From: Pseudomonas sp. BCA17
Lineage (GTDB): Bacteria; Pseudomonadota; Gammaproteobacteria; Pseudomonadales; Pseudomonadaceae
DNA: 64,000 nucleotides
Direction: 5' to 3'
Assembly: GCF_004519405.1 (NCBI RefSeq)
Contig: NZ_SGWI01000008.1
Location: 1-64,000, forward strand
The notes beneath the pieces were generated by a model, which had not been told where the DNA came from, ran no database searches, and saw only the letters and a program-made list of their open reading frames with translations. Shown here piece by piece: positions 47,578-57,466 of the stretch. Position 1 is the stretch's first letter. Every line of letters starts with the position of its first letter. The position numbers and the translations under genes were made by a program.

Positions 47578-48741
47578 ATGAGTAGCTTCAAAGGTAAACG
47601 ACTACCAGCAATCACGGACTCCACGATGTTCGAAAAGTTTGCCCTGGACCTCTGGAGGGCTCAGCATCCGGACTCAAAATCAACGTTGTATGGCAGAAAT
47701 GGACAGGGGCAAAATGGTGTAGATGTCGTAGTGAGAACTGGCGACCGGCTGATTTGTCTGCAATGCAAGGCCGTAGGAACGTTAGATCAGAAAACCATTG
47801 AAGCGGAAGTGGAACGAGCAAAGAGCTTCACGCCTGATATTAGCGATCTAGTGGTCGTGACTACCGCACCTCACGATGCAAAGCTCGTGAGTTGCGCTGA
47901 AACGCTTACACGGCAACATAAGCAGTCGAATTTGTTCTCAGTTTCCTATCATGGTTGGGACGACCTGCTGCGTATTCTTGAAGATTATCAATGGGTTGCT
48001 CGCAAGCATTTCCCTGAGTTTTACAGTACAGCTGAAAGGGCTCCTGCGGCGCCACTTCCTGCTCTCCGCATGCCGATTGACCGCGATTTGAACATTTTGC
48101 TCACTGACGAGGAGCTCGCCTTATTTTGCTCTGAGGTGAGCTGGGAGCTTAAGAATAATCCCGACGCTTTACTTGCTGTTGATCACGTCGACGAGCGGCA
48201 TGCAATTTCAATGATTGCCGAAATTGAATCTGTTGAAACTCTAGATACCGAGGCCCGAAAGACACGGTCCGCCTTTCGAGAGTATCTTGCCTATTTATCG
48301 CCGAAAATACGAAGAGCGGAAATCGCCGCTCGCCTTCTTCTTACTGATGACGTATTGCGGGCACCTTGGCTCCTCGGTGGTTGTTGGCCTGAGACAGCCG
48401 TAGTAATGAGGCGGCTTATGCCTGAGGTCATTGCTGGATCAATTTCGCACCCGGATCGGCTACCACTCAAAATCGGTGTTCCTGCTCATCCTAAAATGGT
48501 GGGTTATATTGATATTGAGGTTGAAGATAAGTCAGCCTTCAAAAATCAGTGCAAGTCATATGATCCCCACTACTTCATTGGGGGCGTAATCGATTTAGGT
48601 GCGACCCTTGGATTGAAGTACGCGTTGCCGGCTGGTATTGCGGCACTCGTGCGATATTCTACGGTACATGGCGTAACCGTTGAGCAGCTTCAGAGTGATA
48701 ACACGAATAATATATATTTCTGGGGGCTGTACGCGGCGTGA
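47578..48741 (+). CDS. PD-(D/E)XK nuclease fused to an unknown C-terminal domain
   Basis: A 387-residue protein. Residues about 15-150 form an Mrr-like nuclease module: YGRNGQGQNGVDV (D49) and LQCK (Q62, K64), followed by VVVTTAPHDAKL. The remaining 230 residues have no motif I recognise. Nucleases of this kind act as the killing part of defence systems. It overlaps a small ORF by 4 nt (GTGA). A related nuclease domain is present at 62207-63625. The ribosome-binding site is weak. Confidence 0.75.
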   Translation: MSSFKGKRLPAITDSTMFEKFALDLWRAQHPDSKSTLYGRNGQGQNGVDVVVRTGDRLICLQCKAVGTLDQKTIEAEVERAKSFTPDISDLVVVTTAPHDAKLVSCAETLTRQHKQSNLFSVSYHGWDDLLRILEDYQWVARKHFPEFYSTAERAPAAPLPALRMPIDRDLNILLTDEELALFCSEVSWELKNNPDALLAVDHVDERHAISMIAEIESVETLDTEARKTRSAFREYLAYLSPKIRRAEIAARLLLTDDVLRAPWLLGGCWPETAVVMRRLMPEVIAGSISHPDRLPLKIGVPAHPKMVGYIDIEVEDKSAFKNQCKSYDPHYFIGGVIDLGATLGLKYALPAGIAALVRYSTVHGVTVEQLQSDNTNNIYFWGLYAA

Positions 48742-48938
48742 ATTTGCGGCAGAACCTGCTGGGAAAGCAAGAGCCATTCAATAAATTTCTTTCGTACTTG
48801 TTTGGTAGATATTGGCAGCCATTGCTTGATCCTGGATGCTCTGATGATGAGCCTAGTGTAACACTTGCTGTTGTGCCGTACAGTGATATAGCTACCATCC
48901 CGAAAGAAGGTAGCCTTTTTTATTTTATCGCGGATTAG
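48738..48938 (+). CDS. Small ORF coupled to the nuclease gene
   Basis: A 66-residue ORF starting GTG inside the nuclease stop codon (GTGA overlap). The composition looks protein-like but no family is recognised. It could be a small partner or a remnant of a longer gene. Its reality is uncertain. Confidence 0.35.
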   Translation: MNLRQNLLGKQEPFNKFLSYLFGRYWQPLLDPGCSDDEPSVTLAVVPYSDIATIPKEGSLFYFIAD

Positions 48939-48985
48939 TTCGTGCTTGTGGACTGGTAGTGAAAGTGTTGTCAGTTGTGCGAGAG

Positions 48986-49771
48986 TTATTGGGTTTTTAT
49001 GAATTGATAGGCTAATTTCTTGAAGTTTTCTAGAGCGCTTGTGAACTCAGCACGATATAATGTATCTGCTTGCTCTCCGAAAGCGCTTACGTAAGGGTTT
49101 TCCTTAAAGCTCTCGACGTTATACATACCAATCCAAGTGTATGATCCCCACTGCCGTTTTCGATAAACTTCCATGACAAGCCGCATGGCGTTGACAAGAT
49201 CGTCTTGTAAGAAAGCAATTCGATCCTCAGGAGAGCGTGTGGGTGAATCGTGACTCCAGCCGCCGGAATTAAAGCCCCTACTCCCGTATGATATCTCTTG
49301 AATTCCTTTGCTTGTGATCACGTCTGTTTTCGGAAAATTATCGTTCCACATAGCATTTATTATCTCGCTAAGCTTAGCGCTGAATTCTCTCTTAATTGTC
49401 CGCGCTTTTTCGGGGTCGTAATACTGACTCCGTACTGGCGTACCTTTTCTTTGATGGGCAATGCGCTCGGCATCGTCACGCCACTTCCTAAGCATCACGG
49501 CAGTGTAGTAGAGGGCATTCTGACTATGGTCAACTTCGTAATGACAGGTATTGCAAAGAGGTATGCAGTTGTCTAGTGAATCATAGTTTTCGATTATAGC
49601 GTGGCGAGGACCGTTAACTTTAGCTGATATGATGTGTGCGCCTTCAACAATGCTTGCATGCGAAGTATCTCCTTGGGTCGGGCCTAGCAAGTAAATGTTG
49701 CAAGTAGGGTTTGGACATATGCCTCCGCATCTTAGAATTGCAGTAGTCCTTGTTTGAGTATCAAATGCCAT
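48986..49771 (-). CDS. HNH endonuclease
   Basis: A 261-residue protein with an HNH fold at the N-terminus. It has C15/C19/C24, H46 in EGAHIISAKV, N68, C73/C76 and H77 in CIPLCNTCHYEVD. The C-terminal part (about 110-261) is unrecognised, perhaps a sensor or specificity part. AAGGAA precedes its ATG. HNH proteins in defence islands commonly cut foreign DNA. It is convergent to the small ORF at 48738. Confidence 0.8.
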   Translation of the reverse strand: MAFDTQTRTTAILRCGGICPNPTCNIYLLGPTQGDTSHASIVEGAHIISAKVNGPRHAIIENYDSLDNCIPLCNTCHYEVDHSQNALYYTAVMLRKWRDDAERIAHQRKGTPVRSQYYDPEKARTIKREFSAKLSEIINAMWNDNFPKTDVITSKGIQEISYGSRGFNSGGWSHDSPTRSPEDRIAFLQDDLVNAMRLVMEVYRKRQWGSYTWIGMYNVESFKENPYVSAFGEQADTLYRAEFTSALENFKKLAYQFIKTQ

Positions 49772-50201
49772 GCCTATTTCCTTTTGCAGTGGTGGCTTAT
49801 TCTAAATGCCTTGGCTAAGGGGTTCAATAACGCCCGGGGTTCTAGTAGTGTCATTAATTTTTATGAGAGTGGTTTTTATTTTCAAATTTCAACTTGCTCA
49901 GAAATACATCAGATACGGAGCTAAGCACTGTGGACGAGCGTTGCCCACTGATTGAAGCCTGTTCGGTGCCTAGTCAGATACGGTGGGGCTCCTATGGGGA
50001 GCCCGCTTGCTTGTTCAGACACGGTTTCCATGTAGACACCATTGCTTTGGAGTGTGATCCTCCCAAAGCCGTAGGTTGAGGCGCCGCCTGATCAACTGTG
50101 CATGCTGGAGTGCAATCAGGTAATTCGAAGTGGTGTGCTGGGACATGGCCAGCGATTGGTACTGGATGACGCAATGAGTCGGTGCCTCTGGCCCCACTCC
50201 T
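49772..50201. other. Non-coding gap before the 605-residue gene
   Basis: No convincing gene. A GC-rich hairpin, GGGCTCC (49986-49992) with GGAGCCC (49998-50004), has no T run. The region is AT-rich at its left end (around 49850-49900). Short ORFs here look like chance. Confidence 0.5.
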
Positions 50202-52019
50202 TCATTCCTGGCATATCACGCACCCAAAAGCTCCGACCTCGGTACAGGCAGCGAAGAAGGACGACAGCAACCAATAAAGCTGGACGAAGTAGGGACTGGC
50301 GGTGTGGCCCGCTTCAATGTCCTTAAATGTTTGCTCAACTGCAGCCTTGCTCAGTGATGAGGTCACGATGGCCACCCGTTTGAAAGTGTGAGGAGCGCCC
50401 CTGCAGAAGCTCACCGCATGTCTGGACTCAGCGGGTGTACCTCGGCATGTGCGACGAATGCCTGTCCTAACCCCATTGTTGTTATAAAGCCGATTCCACA
50501 GGGCGAACTTACTGGCCATGGCCGAAGCGGGCAACGCGAGATTGCCCAGATTTTTGATAGCCTGGCTGACAGAAACGTGAAACGCGCCTGCACCGAGAGT
50601 TAAGTCGCCATGCTTGGCATGGTAGAAGGTTACTCTTGGAGAAGCCGGATCCGTTCGAAAACCAATGAAGTCGGCCCATTCATCACCGAGGTCATCGCAG
50701 ACCATGACATCGTCTTCGGGGGCGATTGTCGACAGCACCGCGCCGAACGTAGAGTCGGGATCGAACGTACGATGGGCGGCGGTGAAATTACCTTTCTCAC
50801 CCGTGACAGTCGCCAGCTCTGCATTTTCGAAAAGGTAGCCTAGGAACTGAGTGCCACCGTTGACCAAGGTGTCGTCCTGGTAAAGGCTGCCATCCAGATA
50901 GGCAAAACGCGGCTGGTCGAACAGGACGATGAACGTGTCCTGTTTGTCGATGAAATGCTTGAGCAGGGCGCGATCATCGTCCATCCCGAGTGCGAACTGG
51001 GTATCCTCGACGTATACATCGGCGAGCAGAGGCAGCGTAAGGCGTTTCAAGGCGATTCGCGTTTTGTTGATCGCGATCTCACCTACCTCTACGCTTGTTG
51101 CAGCCTGGGACACCACCAGCTTGCCAGCAGCGTTTTTGGCGACCCCCAAGATATCTGTCAGTTCTGCGAGTATCGGATCGACCTCTGACTTCGGCAGCTC
51201 TCGATAGCCCCCTCCGTCACGCTTGACCAAGCGGATGATTTTGTCATCAAAGATGGCCTGTCCGAGAATGGCGGTATCAACCGCAAATTGGGTAGGGCTA
51301 GCCGTTAGATCTGATAGCTCCAGCGGTCGCGCGAAAGCTGCCAGGAAAGGGGAGGAGGATGATCTTCCGGGGCTAGGGCGCAGGCGGTCGATGATACCAC
51401 AAGCATAATCAACTAGCTCCAGATAGCCAGCACGATCCGCGCGAAGGGAGATCCGTCCGGTTCGCGGCGTCGTTGAAAAGTGTTCGTCCGCCTCAGTGAA
51501 GCTGTAGCCCAGCGGGGCAAATCGAGCCGAGGATGCCATACCCACGTTGTTCTGGAGGTTCTCACCTTCAAGCGTCTTGCTGCGCAACGCAAAGCGGGAC
51601 AACGTCATATGCCTAAGCCGAACCCGGGCAAATACTGAGTCCTTGCTGGTCAGTCCACGGTCGACATCCTGGGCGCCGATGCGCTGCAGATGGCGCTTGG
51701 CGAAATCAGAAGGAACGTCGATCTGGGATTTAAAAATGGCGACATAATCGCGGTGTTCGACGATCAGCAAATATCCGGTTAACCGGTCGCTCACATTTTT
51801 AGTGCCAGGCAGGAAAGCCGGTGTCTTGTCGAATTGAAAGCACAGAGCAGACCAGATTGACGTTCCGTGGGGCTGCCGAATGAAAGAGAAAAGGTTGTTC
51901 GAGGGAGACGTTTGCGTCCCTCTGATTGCCCGGAACAGGGCCGTGATCGCGACTGTTGTGATCGGAATCTTTTGGCGGTAGAAGTAGCAGGATTTACTTG
52001 CTTGAAGCTCGTCTATCAT
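50202..52019 (-). CDS. Unknown 605-residue protein with a possible nuclease motif
   Basis: No family I can name with confidence. Residues 436-471 read DDVMVCDDLGDEWADFIGF then FYHAKHG. This resembles the acidic-(E)-xK pattern of PD-(D/E)XK nucleases (candidate E447, D450, K469). The rest is long and without membrane segments. It lies on the same strand as the STAND gene but 430 nt away, so it may be a separate unit. It could be a defence effector. The start ATG 52019 has a weak GGGA upstream. Confidence 0.6.
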   Translation of the reverse strand: MIDELQASKSCYFYRQKIPITTVAITALFRAIRGTQTSPSNNLFSFIRQPHGTSIWSALCFQFDKTPAFLPGTKNVSDRLTGYLLIVEHRDYVAIFKSQIDVPSDFAKRHLQRIGAQDVDRGLTSKDSVFARVRLRHMTLSRFALRSKTLEGENLQNNVGMASSARFAPLGYSFTEADEHFSTTPRTGRISLRADRAGYLELVDYACGIIDRLRPSPGRSSSSPFLAAFARPLELSDLTASPTQFAVDTAILGQAIFDDKIIRLVKRDGGGYRELPKSEVDPILAELTDILGVAKNAAGKLVVSQAATSVEVGEIAINKTRIALKRLTLPLLADVYVEDTQFALGMDDDRALLKHFIDKQDTFIVLFDQPRFAYLDGSLYQDDTLVNGGTQFLGYLFENAELATVTGEKGNFTAAHRTFDPDSTFGAVLSTIAPEDDVMVCDDLGDEWADFIGFRTDPASPRVTFYHAKHGDLTLGAGAFHVSVSQAIKNLGNLALPASAMASKFALWNRLYNNNGVRTGIRRTCRGTPAESRHAVSFCRGAPHTFKRVAIVTSSLSKAAVEQTFKDIEAGHTASPYFVQLYWLLSSFFAACTEVGAFGCVICQE

Positions 52020-52449
52020 GTCCGCATCCCTACGAAAATGGGTGAAGCGTGAAGTCCCTTAGACTGGAACGGTAGCCCAGTGCCATTATGATTGTCTAGA
52101 TGAATACGCCTAATGGGGTACAGCTTCTTGCAGGCAATAACAGGGACCGATTCTGTTGAAAATAGTCGGTTCTTCTAGGCTGGCCGATACTGACCGCTGA
52201 AACCGCCTTTTTTGTGCGCAGATACGCGAAATCAGAGCCCCGAATCCTCTGCTCAATGCAAAGATTTTGATCTCAAGAGCGCACTTTTTTACCGTGGAAA
52301 CCATGGCCGACTTTTTCAACAAAGTCGGCCAGAAGTAGACATAGAGATGAGATTTGCCGCGACAGCTTTGCGCTCTTATCTCGGCCGCTCGAAAAGTCGA
52401 TACCTATCGACGAAAGCGGCCACGCTTTCGCCTCTGTCTTCGCACTTCA
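52020..52449. other. Gap with two strong hairpins
   Basis: No gene found. TGGCCGACTTT (52304-52314) and AAAGTCGGCCA (52321-52331) form a perfect 11-bp stem. A second, extended hairpin spans 52383-52421 (GGCCGCT and AGCGGCC enclosing GTCGAT and ATCGAC). The latter lies just past the 3' end of the STAND gene on the minus strand and could protect or end its mRNA. Confidence 0.5.
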
Positions 52450-55400
52450 TTATTCGAAGCTCAACATTACAGACGGGGGCGCTTTTTCACCGAACAGCTT
52501 CTCTTGGCGCTTTTTCTGGACCTTAATTGCTCTGTTGGTGATCTCTCGGCTTATCGTCGGCATAAACGTCGTGAAGATGGCTGTTGGTGCTATCGAGGCT
52601 TCGGACCATATGTCAAAACGGCCATCGACGGTTTTCATAAACAGAATGGATGCGCTCCAGAAATCCTCCTGCCGTTGGGCATTTAGCATTTTTGCATACC
52701 AAGTCTTTGCCCAAAGATTCCTTGCATACGAATCGCTCGCAGTTGAGTGGGCCTTGCCAATGAAGCCCTCGGTGCCGTGGAAGCGGGACAGAACCGCCTC
52801 AGCGTGGACGCTATCGTCGCAAAAGCCTGCAATCATGAGCGCAAGTGCTGTCTCGTATGGCCGGTCCGTGGCAAGAAGTTCATCAATGTAGGTCTGTAGA
52901 ATTGCCACCTTTCCGCAGAGATGGGCTGCGATGACCTCGCGCGCGATGTCGCTGTCGCTTTGCGGTGTCCGTAGGCGCCTTTTGCATATGTCCAGCATCG
53001 CCGGGCTAGCAGTGTTGCTCCAAAGGACAACGGTCTCTACAGGGCTTTTTGCCGCGCCGCTGACACGACGTATGGTCGGGTCCAATGCCAAAATGCGGGT
53101 AATGAAGTCAGGCGCTAACGGATTGCCGCTGGTGCCGAGTGCGACCGCTACCTGTAGGGCGACGTGGTGAAGATGACGGAGCTTTCGATCGGAGGTGGCG
53201 ACCAACATCCGGAGCCAGCGCTGATCACGATCAGCATCCTGTCCGATGATCGATTTGATGCCGCCGTACGTGAGGTCGGAGAGTATTAGGTCTGCTTCAA
53301 CAGCCGTAAGCTCACCGGCAAAGCGTTCATAGGCGTCATTCATGCGGCGTTGGCGCTCGTCGAACTGCTCTTCCGTTTCCGAAAGCCGATTCATCCGGGA
53401 TGTGAAGTCGTTTTCCGACGGAGCCCGTTCCGTTAACGAAAACAGGGGAGGCGCGAGGTCGGACACTGTCGGCGCCCCAGTCTCAATTTCCGGCAACTCC
53501 ACATCACCCTCATAGTCCAATGCTTTCACAAGCGCGGCTTCGATGCGAGCGGCGATGGCATCATTCTGTCCGGCAGGTAGAGTTTCGGCGGCGAACCCGT
53601 AGTGGGACACGTTCATTCGATCAAGCGCGGACCCCGTCTCTATTAGGCCCGCTTCCAACGCCTTCAATATCGCTGTGGACCCGTGCCACTCCTCAAAACT
53701 GCTGTCGCGCTTGTTCGGCTTTTCCGCGCTCCATCCACTATCTATGACTTCCTGTAGTAATGAAGTGTCGCCGCTCGATGCGGCGAGGGCGAACGCTTCA
53801 CGTTGGAGATTTTTGAGTGGAGATCGGATGAAGGCTTTGACAATAACGACGGCACGCGGTGTGAGCGGCGCTTTAGAATAGTGTATTGAGGCAAGAACTG
53901 CTGTCTGCGCATGCTCATTTTCACTCCGCAGAACACCCTCGAGCACCTGTTCCACTTTTTCCGCTGTGGCACTGCGTACGCATGAGAGCAGCTCCAGTAG
54001 GAGGGTCTCGCCCTGCATTTTTGCGATCGCGTCGAGCTGCTCGTCAGCGGTGAAATGCGGCAATGCGATGATCGCGGAAAACTGTGCCGTAAGGAATTCG
54101 TCCCGAGCGTCTTGCCCGTCTTTATACGACGCGGTGCTAGATACACTTGCCGAAAGGAAGCGTTGGGCAAGGTCTTTTGTGAGAGCCGCACTATGCCGTA
54201 AAAGCATCAATACGCCCTGAAGTCGCGCATGCCCGCTACGGCCGAGCACCCCGCTCGCGAGTGCACGGTGCGCGTGTATAGCGTCATCAGGTACGAAGCG
54301 TGCGACACCGGCCCGAGCGCCGCAGAAAAAATGGTCCTCTTGAGTCATTCCCCTGCTCATGGCAATTTTTTCTGGGTCAATCTGCCGATAGTTTCGGGCT
54401 GTCCCGATAACGTTCCCTGGTTCAACGGTATCGGGATCGCAGGGATCAACAGTGCTGTAATTTTCTTTTATAGACCAGCCTTCAAAGCGTTCTTTGTCGC
54501 GTGTGAGTTCACCGCGGATTCGGGCCCCCTCTTTGGCGTCGTCGACATCCCCGGTGCCGTACAGCATGCCAACGCGTGTCCACGCCCCCACGCTGGACGA
54601 ATGTTCCGCCGGCAGCGCTTCCAATCCCTTCAAGATTGCTGATCGAGTCTCCTGCCAATCGACGCGGTTGTAGTGAAGAACCTGCTCAAACTCTGCATAG
54701 GGCACAGACGTTGATGAATTGAGTGCAGCAGAAAACCGCCAACGGACAAGATAGTTTGCGATCTCTTCTAGCGGCATACCAGCCAGAAGATAGAGAGCGA
54801 AGCGACTTATGCCATCGAACTTTGGGTGCGGAGCGATTATGAGGTTCCTAGTCATGAAGGATTGCTCGACTTCAGTGAGGGCAGCCTGACATTCTTGGAT
54901 GTTAGCCAAGACTCTGTTGCGCTCTTCGTCAGCCTGAGTGACAGACCCATGGCCCGACGTCCGGTGCATCCCTCGTTCTGGTGCAAACGAATAGAAGGAC
55001 AGCCAACGCTTCGTAGATTCCAAAATGTGCTGCCAAATTCCTGGCTCGTCGCGCCGGTTGAGTAGAGCGTAAAGCAGCCACTCTTTACTGGCGATGTGCT
55101 CTTGAGACAGGTATACATTTTCAGCGGCTTGCAGAAAAGCAAGCGGGGCCGATTTTGCTAGCACGGCGAAGGCGTCGGCCTGGCTGTTCGGAAGATTCTG
55201 CAGTGATACGAATTTTTCGATCAGCGCGGAACGTATCTCGGGGCTCGTTTCATCTTCAAGGCAAGCAATTTGCGTTGCGAGCAAGATAACCTTGGCCGTT
55301 TCATCAAGTGCGCTTATCGGTTCCAGTATTGTCGCTAGCTTTTCTCGAGGGTCGCGTTCGTTGCGCAACTCGCGTTCGAGTTGGTCGACGAGGTAGAGCG

Positions 55401-57045
55401 CTAGTGCCAGGTTAAGACCATCGATTTTTATCTCATACTGTGACGCGCGTCCTTTCACCGAGGAGAAGAACCGGCTCGATGCAACAGCTTCGAGTTGGGC
55501 TTCTTGGACGGCATCGAACAGCCTAAGATCATCTGTATTTTGTGCATTCGCTCGAGCCAATACCTTAGCTGCGAGGTCTTTCAAAAGGTCGGCGAATGCG
55601 GGCGCCGAAACTGTAGCCGCCCCGTGCTGTTCCATTCTGCGCATGTGCTCAAAGAGCAGCCGCCCGACGCTTAGCTCATCCAAAAGCTCGATAGCCTTGG
55701 CTTCTATCAGATCAATAGCGATACCAAGAAGTCGAGGGTTCCGAACGGATTCGAGAACCTCAATCCTGGTGTTGGAGAAGTCGATGCCGCGACTGCCCAA
55801 TATCTGTTTCACGTCATTGATGGACCACTCGGCCAGCGGGACCGTCCTCAATGCACAAAATAGCGTTTTTTTGAGATGCACCCAGTGCTGCGTACGGGTG
55901 GTAATCACCAGGCAGCCGCCCAGTTCCTTCAAGCGTAGCGCGGCGCGATCGAGCCAACGCCCCCAGTTTGACTTGAGCGGTTGGTTGAGCCCGTCCGCTA
56001 TGAGGGCTACACGGACGGAGCTTGCCGGAATGTTCGCGCGCCAAGCTTCGAAGCGGCGCCGCCAGCGCTCGATCACTTGCGGCGTAACATTTTGACCTGT
56101 CTGATAGATGAGTTTGCGAATTAGGAAGTCATCGAAGTCTTCTGCATCATCTCCGGTCAAATCGTCGGCAGGACACAGGACGAGAAGTGATTTGGGATTG
56201 GACAGATTCCAGCTCTGGACAGCCAGCCAGGATTTTCCGACTCCTTCTTCACCGACAATTGCGTAGATTTCGCTTTCTGGAGCTCCAGAGAATGCCGTTG
56301 TAAGAAGCGCACGCTCAGGTCGGTCGAGTGCCGATGGGCCGGACGGATCAAATGGGGAGAGTGGTTGGCCGAGCTCGGCGCGCGCCTGCAATTTGTCTGT
56401 GAACAACCGGCACAGCCATTCTTGGTTGAGCGTCTTGGCGTGGCCCAACCCAACGTCTGTGGCGAGTGATTTTCTGAGCGCGCTCAGCCTTGAGGGATAA
56501 TCTCCGTGTTTTTCAAAGTGGTCGATTGCTTTGATAGCGGGTGCGATAAGGCCCGATCCAGGCTTTCCGGTGAGTCCTTGTTTGATAATTGCTTTGGATT
56601 TTGAACCTGCCGCAACAGTGGCGACGAGCAGCGCCCCGAGATCGTTATTTGACCAGTCCAATACTGTGAAGCCGAAGCCGTTCTTGGCCGAAAACTTTCG
56701 CCCGTCTTCGACTGTTTGGGATGCCACCTCGCATGTTGCTCCGAGTATCCAGAGATCCACTACGCCAGTGTCGTCGTTCGCAACGTCGAAAAGCTTTGTC
56801 GAAATATCGTTCTTCGAAAGGCCTTCTTTGTAACGTTTACCCTCGAAATATGTGGCCCCTCCATCGAACGCTGAATCGCCGTCTCGTCCTCGCTGAGTAC
56901 CTGACTTTGCAAGACGGAAGGATTGTCCGGTGATTTCACCCAGTACGACTCCGAGTAACCCTTCAAATCCTTCTGGGCCTGAAGGATCGAGAGCTAGAAG
57001 GGCGTCCTGCAGAGCCTTCGCGTGCGTTTTATCTGCTGTGTTCAT
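52450..57045 (-). CDS. Nuclease-STAND NTPase (Avs-type) defence protein
   Basis: From ATG 57045 the protein has 1531 residues (frame open to 57174). The N-terminal domain (about 10-170) has a PD-(D/E)XK pattern, GRDGDSAFDG and FEGKRYKEG (D55 region, E68/K70). A STAND NTPase follows, with Walker A GEEGVGKSW (265-273), Walker B-like VALIADGLNQP and sensor arginine LVITTRTQHW. The C-terminal two-thirds is long and helical, as in sensor repeat regions. Such nuclease-STAND proteins (Avs) recognise phage proteins and then cut DNA. The target is unknown. It shows no partner gene and stands alone. Confidence 0.72.
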   Translation of the reverse strand: MNTADKTHAKALQDALLALDPSGPEGFEGLLGVVLGEITGQSFRLAKSGTQRGRDGDSAFDGGATYFEGKRYKEGLSKNDISTKLFDVANDDTGVVDLWILGATCEVASQTVEDGRKFSAKNGFGFTVLDWSNNDLGALLVATVAAGSKSKAIIKQGLTGKPGSGLIAPAIKAIDHFEKHGDYPSRLSALRKSLATDVGLGHAKTLNQEWLCRLFTDKLQARAELGQPLSPFDPSGPSALDRPERALLTTAFSGAPESEIYAIVGEEGVGKSWLAVQSWNLSNPKSLLVLCPADDLTGDDAEDFDDFLIRKLIYQTGQNVTPQVIERWRRRFEAWRANIPASSVRVALIADGLNQPLKSNWGRWLDRAALRLKELGGCLVITTRTQHWVHLKKTLFCALRTVPLAEWSINDVKQILGSRGIDFSNTRIEVLESVRNPRLLGIAIDLIEAKAIELLDELSVGRLLFEHMRRMEQHGAATVSAPAFADLLKDLAAKVLARANAQNTDDLRLFDAVQEAQLEAVASSRFFSSVKGRASQYEIKIDGLNLALALYLVDQLERELRNERDPREKLATILEPISALDETAKVILLATQIACLEDETSPEIRSALIEKFVSLQNLPNSQADAFAVLAKSAPLAFLQAAENVYLSQEHIASKEWLLYALLNRRDEPGIWQHILESTKRWLSFYSFAPERGMHRTSGHGSVTQADEERNRVLANIQECQAALTEVEQSFMTRNLIIAPHPKFDGISRFALYLLAGMPLEEIANYLVRWRFSAALNSSTSVPYAEFEQVLHYNRVDWQETRSAILKGLEALPAEHSSSVGAWTRVGMLYGTGDVDDAKEGARIRGELTRDKERFEGWSIKENYSTVDPCDPDTVEPGNVIGTARNYRQIDPEKIAMSRGMTQEDHFFCGARAGVARFVPDDAIHAHRALASGVLGRSGHARLQGVLMLLRHSAALTKDLAQRFLSASVSSTASYKDGQDARDEFLTAQFSAIIALPHFTADEQLDAIAKMQGETLLLELLSCVRSATAEKVEQVLEGVLRSENEHAQTAVLASIHYSKAPLTPRAVVIVKAFIRSPLKNLQREAFALAASSGDTSLLQEVIDSGWSAEKPNKRDSSFEEWHGSTAILKALEAGLIETGSALDRMNVSHYGFAAETLPAGQNDAIAARIEAALVKALDYEGDVELPEIETGAPTVSDLAPPLFSLTERAPSENDFTSRMNRLSETEEQFDERQRRMNDAYERFAGELTAVEADLILSDLTYGGIKSIIGQDADRDQRWLRMLVATSDRKLRHLHHVALQVAVALGTSGNPLAPDFITRILALDPTIRRVSGAAKSPVETVVLWSNTASPAMLDICKRRLRTPQSDSDIAREVIAAHLCGKVAILQTYIDELLATDRPYETALALMIAGFCDDSVHAEAVLSRFHGTEGFIGKAHSTASDSYARNLWAKTWYAKMLNAQRQEDFWSASILFMKTVDGRFDIWSEASIAPTAIFTTFMPTISREITNRAIKVQKKRQEKLFGEKAPPSVMLSFE

Positions 57046-57466
57046 GCTGGAGTGACGGTTCCACAAGTGTTGCAGCCAATGGGAGTTAGGGGGGCGTAGC
57101 CTTGTCAGGTGAACGCTTTGCTTCACTTCTTGGCTAGGTTCCGAAGAATAAAGGTGTCGGTTGCAGAACGACAACTTTCCGGACCTCTCGCTTTTAAAAG
57201 CAACGAATGTCTCCTACTGGCCGTAAGCTGCTGCTCACTAACGAATGCTATCGGCCAAAGCAGCCAGTCAAAAGCGTCTAGGAAATCAGGGGCAATTCAC
57301 CACTCCTGTCTCCAGGTCATTGAAAACCTCTGACATCATACCTTCTGAGGCTGACCATGCGCTTAGAGGCGAGCGCTATGGTCGGGATGGTAAATATTAA
57401 ATCCATCTGGGCAGGTCGTGAATAGGAACTGCCTGGGACACCATCACTCCCCAGGCAAATATTGTC
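57046..57466. other. Gap between the three-gene operon and the STAND gene
   Basis: No gene. It contains the promoter region of the STAND gene and a hairpin, TGCCTGGG (57430-57437) with CCCAGGCA (57450-57457), about 10 nt beyond the SMC-like gene stop, without a U run. Around 57205-57275 inverted motifs (CTGGCCGTAAGC and CGGCCAAAGC) suggest remnants of repeats. Confidence 0.45.

Noticed and set aside
49894..50326. Three short ORFs in the gap before the 605-residue gene
   Set aside because: They overlap each other on both strands and lack coding character.
50388..51747. Several short plus-strand frames opposite the 605-residue gene
   Set aside because: They are shadows with no conserved motif; the minus-strand frame is far longer.
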